Below, one piece after another: positions 1 through 9,911 of a stretch of DNA of 24,179 bases. Source of the stretch: Coptodactyla brooksi (Eukaryota > Arthropoda > Insecta > Coleoptera > Scarabaeidae); the NCBI GenBank assembly GCA_033557675.1, contig JAWQRM010000322.1:1-24179 (forward strand), given 5' to 3'. Every line of letters starts with the position of its first letter. Position 1 is the first letter of the stretch. Position numbers and translations under genes: made by a program. The notes beneath the pieces are model-generated. The model worked only from the letters and a program-made list of their open reading frames with translations. It had not been told where the DNA came from and did not search any database.

Positions 1-45
1 CGCTATAATCGTTGTATCGCCTTCGAAGGCAACTACGTTGAATAA
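1..45 (+). pseudogene. mariner transposase, C-terminal end (partial)
   Basis: Frame 1 from the first base reads RYNRCIAFEGNYVE followed by TAA, then a second TAA-like AT-rich tail. A C-terminus of the form 'RYN(K/R)CI...GNYVE' is characteristic of DD34D mariner transposases. Only 14 codons lie in the window, so I cannot tell whether the upstream part is intact. The matching terminal inverted repeat follows about 35 bases downstream, as expected for a mariner 3' UTR. The orientation matches the mariner that begins at 23850, and the ends of the two are nearly identical, so they are the same family. Seen: tail motif and repeat. Inferred: the family name. Confidence 0.85.
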
Positions 46-79
46 TAAAATCAAATTTTATCAAAAAAAATGTTTTCTA

Positions 80-103
80 TGTTAGCCTACGAACTTTTCA
101 GCC
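80..103 (+). repeat. mariner 3' terminal inverted repeat
   Basis: The reverse complement of this 24-mer differs at one position from the 5' repeat at 23850-23873. The expected TA target duplication just outside (104-105) reads CA, so it has mutated or the end has eroded. Confidence 0.85.
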
Positions 104-238
104 CAACTGCTAAGAGAAATTGAACTTAAAAATCGCCATTTAAACATATGAAATTGGCAATATTTCAAAAACTACAAATAGACAACCTTACGCAAACTTT
201 CCCTTATTTTGAATGCTAAATAAGATAATGTTATAAAA

Positions 239-320
239 TTTGGGGGTTTCCATTTGAAAAAGTTGATTTTTGGCGGGTTTCGTAATTTCATATTTAATCT
301 TATTTTTTGAACACCCTGTA
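239..320. mobile_element. possible ~80-bp miniature inverted-repeat element
   Basis: The right end reads GAACACCCTGTA. The left end (GGGGGTTTCCATTTGAAA) is a diverged match to the outward-facing end at 560-580 (AGGGTGTTCCATTTAAAA). Together they look like a very short element bounded by a TACAGGGTGTTCC-type inverted repeat, a terminus shared by many insect DNA transposons. There is no coding content. The left end is degenerate, so the boundaries are tentative. Confidence 0.35.
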
Positions 321-557
321 CTAATAGTTACCAAAATTTTGTAAAGAATCTATTAAAGTAGATCCTTTTCGAAAAGACAACCAACCGAAATTAAATAATA
401 AAGGCTTTCTTATAGGAAAAATTCATAGTTATTTTAGGGCCTGTAAACGTGATTTTTGACGTAGAAATTTGAATATGTCAAAAACGCTTTGCTTAGGTAT
501 AAAACATGGTACACAAAATCTGTCTAGAATATTGCGTAGAATTCAAAAATGTTATAA

Positions 558-650
558 TATATAGGGTGTTCCATTTAAAATAAGCAAGTAGGCATTTACT
601 TCTGGTATAACCGGAAGTACCACCATCTTGAAAATATTTGAGCCGTATAA
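558..650. mobile_element. end of a GGGTGTTCC-type DNA transposon
   Basis: TATAGGGTGTTCCATTTAAAA is the inverted counterpart of the ACACCCTGTA ends at 311-320 and 20825-20834. It would be the left end of an element running rightward. I see no matching right end nearby, so it is probably a remnant. Confidence 0.3.
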
Positions 651-2286
651 AATATAAATATAATTTCTAAAAACAAAAATAAAATATTTAATGACGACCC
701 TGCCCCTATGAAGTTAATTAAAACCTAATTATAAGTAAGTTGACATCACAATTTTGGTAGGATTTGATGACGTAGGTGTTCAAGTGAATCTTTGGAAATT
801 TTCTGTATAGATAACGTATGTTAGAAATACACGACTCAACGAAATGTGATTGGCTGGCGAATTTTGGGGAATGAAAGCTTTCAAGCGGGTTACCATAAAA
901 TTAAAAAATGACTGTTGTATAACACGCCGTGTTCAGTTTGGTTTCATGAATTCGGATTGGAATCAGATATATAAATTATAGTCCGAGTCGTTTTAATTGG
1001 TGATTTAGTTTTCGCTAGCATTTTTGTTTTGTTTTTTTTTGTTCTTGCGCGGAAAAAATAACCCGAAATACGCGATCCGAAATTAGTATTAACCGGTAGG
1101 CTGGTGCCCTTTAAATAAAATTCGATTACAACATCGGTTATTGGCGTTAAACAATTGACACGCGGATTGCGAATTTAACGTCACATTGTTCTACTTCCCG
1201 CACTGCAGTGGCGTGATTTAAAAATTCCGTCTGTAATTGCTTTGCATAAAAGTTAAATATTTAAATAATAAATGACCGTATAGAATCGATGGCACCAGCG
1301 GTACCGTTCGCGTTGTTTATGTCAAATCCAATATTCAAAATTTCACTTACTACAACTGTTTCGATTAAAAATTCCGGTGGTAATTGATTTTTTGCGCCCA
1401 ACGCATTAGGATTTAATGTTGTCCTCATAAATACTGTTACAATTTAATATAGTTTTGATGATATAATTTCGTAATTAGTAGGAATGCGAAAGAAGGGCGG
1501 ATTCGAGTTGGTAATTACCCTCTCAAAGAATCCTTTGATCCAATTGCAATATCAGGGCGAGGGTATAACTAATTCTTCGTTAAAACCCGCAAATTTGCAT
1601 CTCGATTCTTTTAAAATTAGACTTTCCTAATATATTGGACTTTAATTGTTGATCGAGTTTCAGAAGCAAAAAGAAAACGTCCATTGTTGACGTTCGATAA
1701 CAAAATTTAAGCTTTTTCCATTAAAGAAATATATATAAGAAACATGAATAGCGCGAGTACTTAGGGATGAATAGGGGAAAAAGAAAATGATATCGACATT
1801 CCGACCGTGGAAAAAAATACGTAATGGATACAGAATAAAAGATCGAGGAAGGAGCAAAAAAGGTATTGCTTTCATAAATCTAAATATAAAATGTGAGAGA
1901 AAGCTGGAAAGCCTTCTTCGGAACATGGCGTAAATCTGAATTTAATTCCGTTTTCCGAGAAGTACATTTTTGTGCGGTCGTGTCGGAATCAATCGGAGCG
2001 CAATCGGAACAGTGCGGAATTGCGGCTCCATTATTAATAATGAATATGTGAAATTGGAGGAATTCTCTATGATTATTGCCGCTACTTCCGCCGTTGCATA
2101 TAAGCAGATGCGTCTCTGCGCATTCACTAACCGTGATTATGGCATTGTTATTGCCGTTACAATGGCTGGAGACGTTTTTGAAAACTGCTTCCGACAATTA
2201 CTAAGAGACCCAGTGCTAAACTCGCGGGGGAGAAAAAGGAAACATCCCCCAGAACGAAAAGCAGTTAAACAGATTCCGTAATTAAG
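651..2286. other. no recognisable gene; AT-rich spacer
   Basis: I see no convincing gene here. The stretch 1880-2281 is somewhat less AT-rich and happens to be open on both strands for about 310 bases (plus-strand frame 1970-2281, minus-strand frame 1880-2197). Neither product resembles a family I know, and overlapping opposite frames argue against real coding. A TATATAAA-like run near 966 is followed by nothing that looks like a first exon. Confidence 0.6.
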
Positions 2287-2311
2287 AAAATGGATGAATT
2301 GCATCCATTTT
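2287..2311. repeat. perfect 10-bp stem hairpin
   Basis: AAAATGGATG, five loop bases, then CATCCATTTT. The two arms are exact reverse complements. It lies just after the end of the open frame at 1970-2281. It may be coincidental. Confidence 0.6.
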
Positions 2312-2575
2312 GTTTTCCTTATTTTAATTGTAAACGTAGATTATCCTCGGTAAACAAAGGCTTTAGGTGCGAACGGAGAGAGAAATGCTGGGATTTAATT
2401 AATTCTGTACAATAAGTTTAATTTATGAAACAAACAGCCCCCTTTTTGTATCTTGTAAAATTGCGGACAAAAGAACATGACAAAGCACCTCAAGGCATAT
2501 TATCTCATTTGCGGTAATTATCGCTCTATTTCGTGCAGTAAATTGTCCCATTAAGATAATTGTACGAATTCTTAC

Positions 2576-2595
2576 GTACGTATGCGCATACGTAC
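2576..2595. repeat. perfect 20-bp palindrome
   Basis: GTACGTATGCGCATACGTAC is identical to its own reverse complement over all 20 bases. It stands in an otherwise unremarkable AT-rich spacer. It has the dyad form of a dimer-binding site, but no factor can be named. Confidence 0.75.
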
Positions 2596-3822
2596 CAAAT
2601 TTCTCGCTATTATCTATGCTCTATTAGTTAAGAAAATTCAAGACAAGGATCAGACGTGTTCCCACAGGTTTTAAACAACGCGAGCATAAAGCTCTGACAA
2701 TTTAACGGCCTTATTGAATATTTATAACGTCTACTCCTTGGTTATTCCATACTCGACAGCAAGGCAGCAAAAATGAGCCATAAAACATTTCACTGTCATC
2801 CGTTCAGTTGAGAGATTATACGGACACAAAGCTAAAATTTAACGATCCAAAATTAAGGGGGGGTAATTTATTATCGTCGTTTGAAAAGTTTGAAAGATTT
2901 TGAATTTTTACAACCAGTTTGTTGTAACTAAGAATGACCACACATTTTCACCCCGTATTCAAATTGGATTTCCTAGTAACCTAATTCGGAGGTTCATGTG
3001 GATCGCGTGACAATAGAACACTTTGAAAGGTACATAGATTATGCGTCGTATGAATAAAGGAGATTAAATTTGATCTGATGAAGTGCCAGGCCGGAAGTCC
3101 ATAAAATCTGCATTAAAAAATTAGATTTCGCTGCAGGTTGATATTAATTTTAGCTTCATACGCGAGTTTATAAACTTATCCTCATTAAATTCATAAAGTT
3201 CGTTTAGGTGTTTGTATTAATTAAAAACTTTGGGATGTTGCCGCACCTGTACCTGCACGTTAAGACGGCGTTTGATAAGGAGCCGTTTAGAGGGCGCTAG
3301 CGTTGGAGCTGTCATTTCTATGGTGCTCGACTCGTCGCGCATTACCCGGTAAAAACTTTCAGAAAATAACAAAGAACTGGAGTGTGAGTTTCTTAAAACA
3401 AGGTAATTTCGAAGACGCTTTCCCCTAGACGCGGCTCGAGTAACTTGAATAAAATACCTTACTATTTAGCTACCACGTCACTCGTGTGTACATTATTGCG
3501 AAGCCGTCCATATCACCACTTATTGCTCGCCATATAAAATGTTAAATCATCTTCCACTCAAGACTCGTGTACGCGACCAGCTTGGGCGAAAAACGTTTCA
3601 CCATCCTGGAACGATGTCATTTTCTTAACAGCGCCATCTACTAAACTAAGTATTTTTACAAAAGAAATAAAATGGAGTGGCCACAAATGAGATAATCTAA
3701 AGAGGGCTATCAATTCCGTCAAAAAGTATAACGTTTACTTGAAACGTGCAAAATACTACGTGAATCCTTCAAATATTAACGAGCTACCAACACAAACGCA
3801 TCAATGGTCAAGAGAGAATTAT
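2596..3822. other. no recognisable gene; spacer
   Basis: No open frame of note. The segment 3240-3650 is less AT-rich and begins and ends with loosely complementary motifs (AGAGGGCGCTAGCG near 3290 and AGCGCCATCTAC near 3632). That could be the footprint of an old inverted-repeat element, but the match is too weak to call one. Confidence 0.55.
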
Positions 3823-4528
3823 CCAAATTCATGCAATAAGTTCAAAAGTCCTGTTTATCTTTAGTTCCATTAAAAGTTTTAATGGTGTGAATTGGAAACG
3901 CGTTAAAACTTTTTCTAAAACTATTTAATCCAGGACAAAGTATTAACTGTCTTCAATTCAATGAAGGCTAAGAGAGGTGAAGAAACTTCATCAGAAGAGT
4001 TCGTAACCAATTTTCTACGAAAGAAAACTATCAATTATACAATTCATAGTTTTATCCAATTTCTTTCGTTTACACCTGCCGCTGATAGATATGATGTAGA
4101 AATAATACTGAGGGATGCAAATGCGAAGATCAGAAGGGAGGCGATAAACACGAAGCGACAAATGAAAATCAACAAATGTTTGCAAAAGAGAAAGGGATGA
4201 CAATCAAAAGCACGTATTTCGAAAAAAACAACATCTATTAACCAACCTGGAGAACAGCCAATGGCACATACGTCAACCAAATAGATAATATTCTTGTGGA
4301 GAAAGGCGAAGAAAGAAATCTGAAGAACACAACACCATATGATGTTAGGTATGAAAATGAAGAAAGAGAACGGTATAGGGATGCATTAAAAATGCACTAA
4401 ACAGGGTAAGCGATAGCGAAGATATAGAAGTGTTATGGAAAGAAATAACCAGCAAGATGAAGAGTGCAGCGCAAGAGAGCAGCATGAAAAAGAAGGATAA
4501 AAAAAATTGGTTCCAAATTTCTGCAAAT
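3823..4528 (+). repeat. tandem LINE endonuclease unit, copy 1 (706 bp)
   Basis: The unit begins with CCAAATTCATGCAATAAG, runs through about 260 bases of leader, then an endonuclease piece with RDANAKIRRE (the usual G of GDxNAK is R here), and ends near ATTGGTTCCAAATTTCTGC. Relative to copy 2 it lacks roughly 80 bases around 4370. An ATG-initiated frame at 3961-4200 covers part of it, but it stops before the second half of the endonuclease domain, so it is not a functional gene. Confidence 0.85.
3867..3885. repeat. hairpin CCATTAAAA/TTTTAATGG, copy 1
   Basis: Nine-base arms separated by one base. The same palindrome recurs at 4574-4592 and 5373-5391, at the same place in each tandem LINE unit, upstream of the endonuclease coding part. 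Confidence 0.75.
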
Positions 4529-5327
4529 CCAAATTCATGCAATAAGTTCAAAAGTTCTGTTTATCTTTAGTTACCATTAAAAGTTTTAATGGTGTGAATT
4601 GGAGACTCGTTAAAACTTTTTCTAAAACTATTTAATCCAGAACAAAGTATTAACTGTCTTCAATTCTATGAAGGCTAGGAGAGGTGAAGAAACTTCATCA
4701 GAAGAGTTCGTAACCAACTTTCTACGAAAGAAAACTATCAATTATACAATTCATAGTTTTATACAATTTCTTTAGCTTATACCTGTCGCTGATAGATATG
4801 ATATAGAAATAATACTGGGGGATGCAAATGCGAAGATCAGAAGGGAGGAGATAAACACGAAGCGACAAATGAAAATGGACAAATGTTAATAGACTTTGCA
4901 AAAGCGAAAGGGATGACAATCAAAAGCACGTATTTCGAAAAAAAGAACATCTACTAAGCAACCAGGAAAACAGCCAATGGCACATACGTCAACCAAATAG
5001 ATAGTATTCTTGTGGAGAAAGGCAAAGAAAGAAATATGAAGAACACAATACCATACGATGCTAGGAATGAAAATGAAGCAGAAAATGCCAGAAAGAAAAA
5101 ATGCCAAACAAGAGAAGGGAGAAAAGCAAAGAAATGCTAGATTAGAAAAACAGGAAGAAATATAACGATATAGGGATGCATTAAAAAATGCACTACACAG
5201 GATAAGCGATAGCGAAGATATAGAAGTATTATGGACGGAAATAACCAGGAAGATGAAGAGTGCGGCACAAGAGAGCAGCACGAAAAAAAAGGATAAAAAA
5301 GAAAATTGGTTCCAAATTTCTGCAAAT
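4529..5327 (+). repeat. tandem LINE endonuclease unit, copy 2 (799 bp)
   Basis: It has the same start and end motifs as copy 1. It contains the GDANAK motif followed by LIDFAKAKG- and IDSILVEK-like stretches in shifting frames. Stops and frameshifts are abundant. The junction with copy 3 is a head-to-tail repeat of the junction between copies 1 and 2 (AAATTTCTGCAAATCC), so both arose by the same duplication rather than by separate insertions. Confidence 0.85.
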
Positions 5328-6080
5328 CCAAATTCACGCAATAAGTTCAAAAGTTCAGTTTACCTTTAGTTGCCATTAAAAGTTTTAATGGTGTGAATTG
5401 GAAACCAGTTAAGTTTTTTTCTATAAGTATTTAATCCAGAACAAACTATTAACTGTCTTCAATTCTATGAAGGCTAAGAGAAGTGAAGAAACTTCATCAG
5501 AAGAGTTCGTAACCAATTTTCCACGAAAGAAAACTATCAATTATACAATCCATAGTTTTATATAATTTCTTTCGTTTACATCTGCCGCTGATAGATATGA
5601 TATAGAAATAATACTGGGGGATGCAAATGCGAAGATCAGAAGGGAGGAGACAAAAACGAAGCGACAAATGAAAATGCACAAATATTAATAGACTTTGCAA
5701 AAGAGAAAGGGATGACGATCAAAAGCACGTATTTCGAAAAAAAGAACATCCACGAAGCAATCTGGAGAGCAGCCAATGGCATATACGTCGACGAAATAGA
5801 TCATATTCTTGTAGAGAAAGGCGAAGAAAGAAATATGAAAAACAGAATACCATATGATGTTAGGAATGAAAATGAAACAGAAAATACCGGAAACAATTGC
5901 CAAAGATTGCCAAACAAGAGAAGGGAGAAAAGCAAAGAAATGCTAGATTAAAGAAACAGGAAGAAAGAGGAGGGAATAAGGATGCATTAAAAAATGCAGT
6001 AAACAAGCGAAGATATAGAAGTGTTATGGAAGGAAACAACCAGCAAGATGAAGAGTGCAGAACGAAAAAGAAGGATTAAA
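5328..6080 (+). repeat. LINE endonuclease unit, copy 3, continuous with the RT region
   Basis: The third copy starts at CCAAATTCACGCAATAAG. A plus frame at 5712-5951 gives the best-preserved endonuclease tail: TIKSTYFEKKNIHEAIW, then GIYVDEIDHILVEKG. These are the T-x-F, IH-x-x-W and IDH-IL blocks of APE-like LINE endonucleases, including the catalytic His near the end. Unlike copies 1 and 2, it continues past AAGGATTAAAAAAG into the basic linker and the RT. Confidence 0.85.
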
Positions 6081-6911
6081 AAAGAAAAATTGTTTGACGC
6101 AAAATGCGAAAAAAAATTGAGAAAGAGAAAAATATTAAGAATGGAGATGTTGAGAGAGGAAATAACCGAAGCAAAAGAAGCATATAGGAAACAGAGGAAA
6201 AAGTGCAAGAAGCTATTACGAAACAAGAAAAGAGAATACGCTGCTTAAATACTAGACAAAATAGAAAAAGATTACAAAACAAGGAAATACGAAGTATGTA
6301 CAATGGAATCAGGCGGGGAAGAAACAAATATCAACCAAAAACAATATACTTCAAGGTCAAGAAAGGGAATTTAGTCGGAGGAGAGAAGGGGGTACTGGAG
6401 ATGTGGAGAGAGCATTTCGAAGAATTGTTGAGCGGTGGCGAAAGCCACGAAGAGGCAGAGCGAAACGAAACACGAATTGGCAACGAAGCAATGGAAGAAG
6501 AGGAACATCCAGCAACGCAGGAAATAAAAGAAATAATAAAGAACTTAGAAAGCAATAAGAGCCCAGTTAGTGATTAGTGGAGATGGTCAAGAGTGAAGGA
6601 GAAGAGCTAATTGAATGGATACGAAAGTTGCTAGAAAGAATCTGGACACAGGAAAAGTTACCACAGGACTGGAGCGAAGCCATACTAGTACCAATATACG
6701 AGAAAAAATGAGATAAAATGAACTGTGCTAACTACAGAGGGATAGCACTCCTAAATGTAGCATACAAAATTTTGGCCACTGATCTAAAGAACAAACTAAT
6801 GAGGATAACGAACAAAGAAATAGGGAAATACCAAGCCAAGGTCGGTAATAGACCTGATATTCATACTCAGAGAAATACAGGCCGGAAGCTATGAGTATCA
6901 AAAGGACACAT
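6021..6911 (+). pseudogene. LINE ORF2 linker and N-terminal reverse transcriptase, broken
   Basis: Overlapping plus frames (6021-6248, 6203-6577, then a frameshifted continuation) together cover the region between endonuclease and RT. The first is strongly basic and helical (KRRIKKEKL, EAKEAYRKQRKKCKKL). The next contains WREHFEELLSGG and IKEIIKNLESNKSP, where a functional LINE would continue with GxDGIPAE. After a TAG and a +1 shift it reads EMVKSEGEELIEW, LPQDWSEAILVPIY, NCANYRGIALLNVAYKIL and finally IFILREIQAG and YEYQKDTY. These are RT blocks 1 to 3 of a LINE. The frame ends exactly where the reversed mariner-like fragment begins (TA at 6911-6912). The catalytic YxDD block is not present. 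Confidence 0.85.
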
Positions 6912-7090
6912 ATACTGTGAGAATAAAATCTGGCACCATAGGACCTTAAGCCGCGCCCGCAATACGTGTCTAAGTTGAACGCAGAGTGGAGACTATATCG
7001 AATACGCGTTACGCCGTATCCCCACTCCTTCAAAATGCCGATATAGTGGCTTTGTTGAGCGGTCAGCGGCAGCCGCGTTTGACACGTCGA

Positions 7091-7218
7091 TGGTATTGTA
7101 TCATACAGCTAATGCTTTTTTACTTACGTGAAACGGAGATCTTAGAAATACCTCCTTTTAAATGTTGGCATTAAATGTTGATTGCACAAACGGAACCTAA
7201 ATCTATTCTTGTAAAAAG
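7091..7218 (-). repeat. mariner-like 3' UTR segment, copy a
   Basis: Matches 7712-7843 in direct orientation (both contain GGAGATCTTAGAAATA and TGTTGATTGCACAAACGGAA). It corresponds to a single-copy segment near 23430-23560 (other strand) in the fuller element. Confidence 0.8.
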
Positions 7219-7711
7219 GAAATTAAAAAAATTCGAATTCTCGATCATTTTATTTAAATTTTCCTTAAACTCTTCTCTGATAATTCCAATGTTTGCCAAT
7301 GATTTTAGTACAATTATTAGCTGGAAGTAAAATATTATATATTCTTGTATTATAGGAAGAATATTAATTCTCATAAACGCATGTTTAACTTAGATATAAC
7401 AAAGACTGTTTGTCCTGCGGTACTTGAATCAGTTCATTTATTTCATTTACATTCACATACAACCATCACACTAACAAGCGTGAGTACCCTTACTCCGGAT
7501 CTCTGAGAATGAGAACGTACTACTCACTGCAATCAATGCAGGAGATTCCTGCAGCATTTTGGAGATTGCTGCAGTACGAACAGATTTGCCAACTTTTAAC
7601 CTTTTAATTAGGAAATTCGTTAAAAGAAGAAATATCAAGAAATGTTTCAGCGTTCGCGCTATTTTCAAAACTGGTGTCATTTACTTTGTTATGTCTTATG
7701 TCTACGTCGAT

Positions 7712-7843
7712 GATAGTGTATCGTACTAGCTAGTGCTCTTTTACTTACGTAAAACGGAGATCTTAGAAATATCCCCTTTTAAATGTTATTGGCATTAAAT
7801 GTTGATTGCACAAACGGAACATAAATCTATTCTTGTAAAAAGA
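7712..7843 (-). repeat. mariner-like 3' UTR segment, copy b
   Basis: Direct repeat of 7091-7218, separated from it by about 490 bases. The block between them (7219-7711) has no counterpart in the copy at 21888-23674, so it is either foreign DNA or part of a longer ancestral element. A minus frame at 7471-7680 lies there, but I recognise nothing in it. Confidence 0.8.
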
Positions 7844-7914
7844 AAATAAAAAAATATTCTAAAATAAAATAAATTCTTAAAACCCCAATTGAAAAGAATA
7901 CTAAATTAAAAAAA

Positions 7915-8265
7915 ATACAATAGCGGCTCAAATAGGCCGCCCTGAGGTGTCAAACAGTAATCTAATCTATCATAGAAATTCCTTCTAACATTAGAAAGCA
8001 TTTCAGGTGTGAGAAGGTTAGCTATTTCTATTATTTTAACTGTCAGAGCATCCACATTTTCTGCTCGCTCGTGGCCGTACACGGCCTATGTCAAGAAGTC
8101 CCACAAAAAAAAGTTGTTTGGGGACAAATCTGGAGATCTCGCTAGCCATTTAATATTCCCTTTTAAATCCCAATGTTGCGGATAGCAGGAAATATTTGCA
8201 TACCTAAAAATTCTACGTATCTCTGGGAAGTTAAGATCCCATCAATAAACAAAGAGCCTATTAAA
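7915..8265 (-). pseudogene. mariner-like transposase, C-terminal remnant
   Basis: On the minus strand: HLIGSLFIDG, a disrupted stretch, then RSPDLSPNNFFLWDFL, a stop where K is expected, VYGHERAENVDAL, LTPEMLSNVRRNFYDRLDYC and a final GGLFEPLLYF. This is the C-terminal half of an insect DDE transposase of the IS630/mariner group. Where the family normally has an acidic residue directly before FFLW (third DDE position), this copy has Asn. It is missing the N-terminal HTH and the first two catalytic Asp residues, so it is non-functional. Confidence 0.75.
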
Positions 8266-8580
8266 TAAAGAAGGAAAGAAGGAACAAAAGGGAACTGCAG
8301 GAATTATACAAGAAACCAGACATTGTGGGAATAGTGAAAGGCCAACGTTTGAGGTGGTTGGGGCACATAGAGAGAATGGGAAAGGACAGAGCAGTGAGAG
8401 CAGTTCTCGACAGCGCAATAGGAGGAAAAAAGAGAAGAGGGAGGCCGAGATCGAGATGGACGAACGAGATGGAGGGAGACATGAGGGAATATGGAATCAC
8501 AGATTGGAAGAAGAAAACCGCAAATAAGGAAACATTTATTTTTACACCTGCCGCCACAATTCACCGTACCGTAGATTGAG
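8266..8580 (+). pseudogene. LINE ORF2 C-terminal tail
   Basis: The plus frame 8325-8579 continues an upstream open stretch reading KERRNKRELQELYKKPD. It contains GIVKGQRLRWLGHIERM, then GGKKRRGRPRSRWTNEM and DMREYGITDWKKK. An arginine-rich 'RWLGH(I/V)xRM ... GRPxxRW' tail is the hallmark C-terminus of many LINE ORF2 proteins downstream of the RT. It lies in the same orientation as the RT pieces before 6911, which supports a single LINE split by the mariner-like fragment. About 60 further bases may be 3' UTR. Confidence 0.85.
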
Positions 8581-9640
8581 AAACTTCAGTCAATTCACTA
8601 GTTACTTTAATAGGTACCGTAAAGTCCCTGGCTCTGTTATGCCCTAGCCATAGAGAAATGATGGATGATTTTCTTCCATCAACAGCAACTTGTATCAAAT
8701 TTACTAACAATATAATATAAAATATAAATCAAGCGATAACTGTAAGAGAACGCCACTTAGCCCAATTTGCATAACGTGAGTATATTGTGTGGAGAATGAA
8801 ATTAAAAGATCGCTACACAGAGCATGCAATTTTGGATTATTTATAGAGGGTCGTGAGATAAATATTAGCATATATTTAAAGATCATGTATCGTACGTCTA
8901 CTGGCAAAACTTGGACTGGTTTCCTCTACGGCTGTATCCGAGAAAATATATCTTGATATCCATTTAAATATAAGGGTGGTATGATAAAATGCGGCACTAT
9001 TTTCCGTAGGCAACAAGAAAAGGATAATCTCTTTTGTTGCGATCCTCGCAACAGGGAAGCGGTCCTTTTTCTGTGCAGCCTTTTTGCTGACGTCACTATC
9101 AAGGTAACTAAAAAAGTACACTCCACTAGCGGTGGTAAGTAATTTAATTTAACGCGGATTTATGTAATTTATACGCAACTGGGTTAACAGCCCGAAGATA
9201 ACAAACTAATTTACGACGTTTTAAAAATTCACCCATTGGTTGACATTTTGATATCGAAATATCATGACATTAAAAATATAGAATATTTCTAGAATATTCT
9301 CGCTCTGGTAAACCGCAACCTTTTTCGGTCCTTCATGTCAAGTTGAAATTTAACAGGCATTGCGACATTTTGCCCCTAAATTGTAACTCCGTCAGTCGAG
9401 AAAAATAACAAAACCGTCACACGTGATTCGAATACTAATTGAGTCGGTTTTAAATTAAGCAAATCTGAGCGAGAATACGCGAAACATTTTCTATTGCTAT
9501 CAATGCTAGGATTTAGACGCCCAGTACCTTCTTTTGCCGCATCAACCTCAATCAAACCAATTAATTATAATTAACTCAATTTTTTTAAGGTTAAAGATTA
9601 TTAAGTAAGAAAATTATTGTTATTATTATACATTATAACA
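8581..9640. other. no recognisable gene; spacer
   Basis: I see no supported gene or element. The minus frames at 8704-9126 are short, overlap one another and match nothing I know. Confidence 0.6.
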
Positions 9641-9643
9641 ATG

Positions 9644-9911
9644 TTCATTGTTAAGTAACATAACCATTGAGCATTGTTAAGTACATAGCCAGAAACCTTT
9701 TTTTCTTTAATTTCTAGGTAGGAAAATGACAGATTTCCACATTTCCACATTGCTACTTGACTCTACTGCCAACCTCTTGTAAAACTCTTTCTCCCTTGAC
9801 CACCAGCAAGCGGGTTAGAGCCACGTAACACTTTGGTGGAGGCGCCGCGCACGTGACATTTCAGCTTATTACTTAACAATACTCAATAGCTAAGTAGCAT
9901 AGCATAGAGCT
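9644..9911. mobile_element. small inverted-repeat (MITE-like) structure
   Basis: CCATTGAGCATTGTTAAGTA (9664-9683) matches the reverse complement of 9870-9889 at 18 of 20 bases, about 190 bases apart. The left arm also has a near 24-bp tandem duplication (ATTGTTAAGTA...CATA...CC twice). The interior is non-coding and GC-richer. This fits a short non-autonomous DNA element, but target duplications are not clear. Confidence 0.45.

Larger units (their letters stand above)
6913..8265 (-). mobile_element. truncated mariner-like element (3' part, reversed), inserted in the LINE
   Basis: At 6911-6912 a TA is followed by TACTGTGAGAATAAAATC, the terminal repeat of the element at 21888-23674 (same family, about 160 bases recognisably shared). 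Read on the minus strand, 8265 down to 7915 encodes transposase C-terminal blocks: HLIGSLFIDG, RSPDLSPNNFFLWDFL, and NVRRNFYDRLDYC near the end. The other boundary, about 8265, has no terminal repeat and drops straight into LINE sequence, so the 5' two-thirds of the element are gone, together with much of the LINE RT. Two direct repeats inside it (7091-7218 and 7712-7843) flank an extra block. Confidence 0.8.
3823..8580 (+). mobile_element. decayed non-LTR retrotransposon (LINE), nested and rearranged
   Basis: Plus-strand pieces occur in the order expected of an APE-type LINE. An endonuclease segment (GDANAK, then LIDFA, TYFEKKNIH and IDHIL) appears three times in tandem. It is followed by a basic linker, a WREHFEELL and LESNKSP pre-RT/RT entry, and RT motifs such as NYRGIALLNVAYKIL. 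After an inserted element comes the C-terminal tail RLRWLGHIERMGKD with GRPRSRW. The order matches the RTE/CR1/Jockey-type layout, but I cannot fix the clade by eye. It is clearly dead: there are many stops and frameshifts, and the RT catalytic region with YxDD is missing where the insertion sits. Confidence 0.85.

Noticed and set aside
962..1010. TATA-like run as a promoter
   Set aside because: No convincing first exon or initiator follows, and such runs are common in AT-rich DNA.
1660..2281. Overlapping open frames on both strands (plus 1970-2281; minus 1660-1926 and 1880-2197)
   Set aside because: Frames run against each other, and no recognisable domain or gene context is present; likely chance openness in a less AT-rich patch.
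3287..3646. Possible inverted-repeat element bounded by AGAGGGCGC and GCGCCATCT
   Set aside because: Ends match at only about a dozen positions, with no target duplication.
4015..6555. Many minus-strand frames with hydrophobic products
   Set aside because: They are antisense shadows of the purine-rich plus-strand LINE coding sequence, repeated because the LINE unit is tandem.
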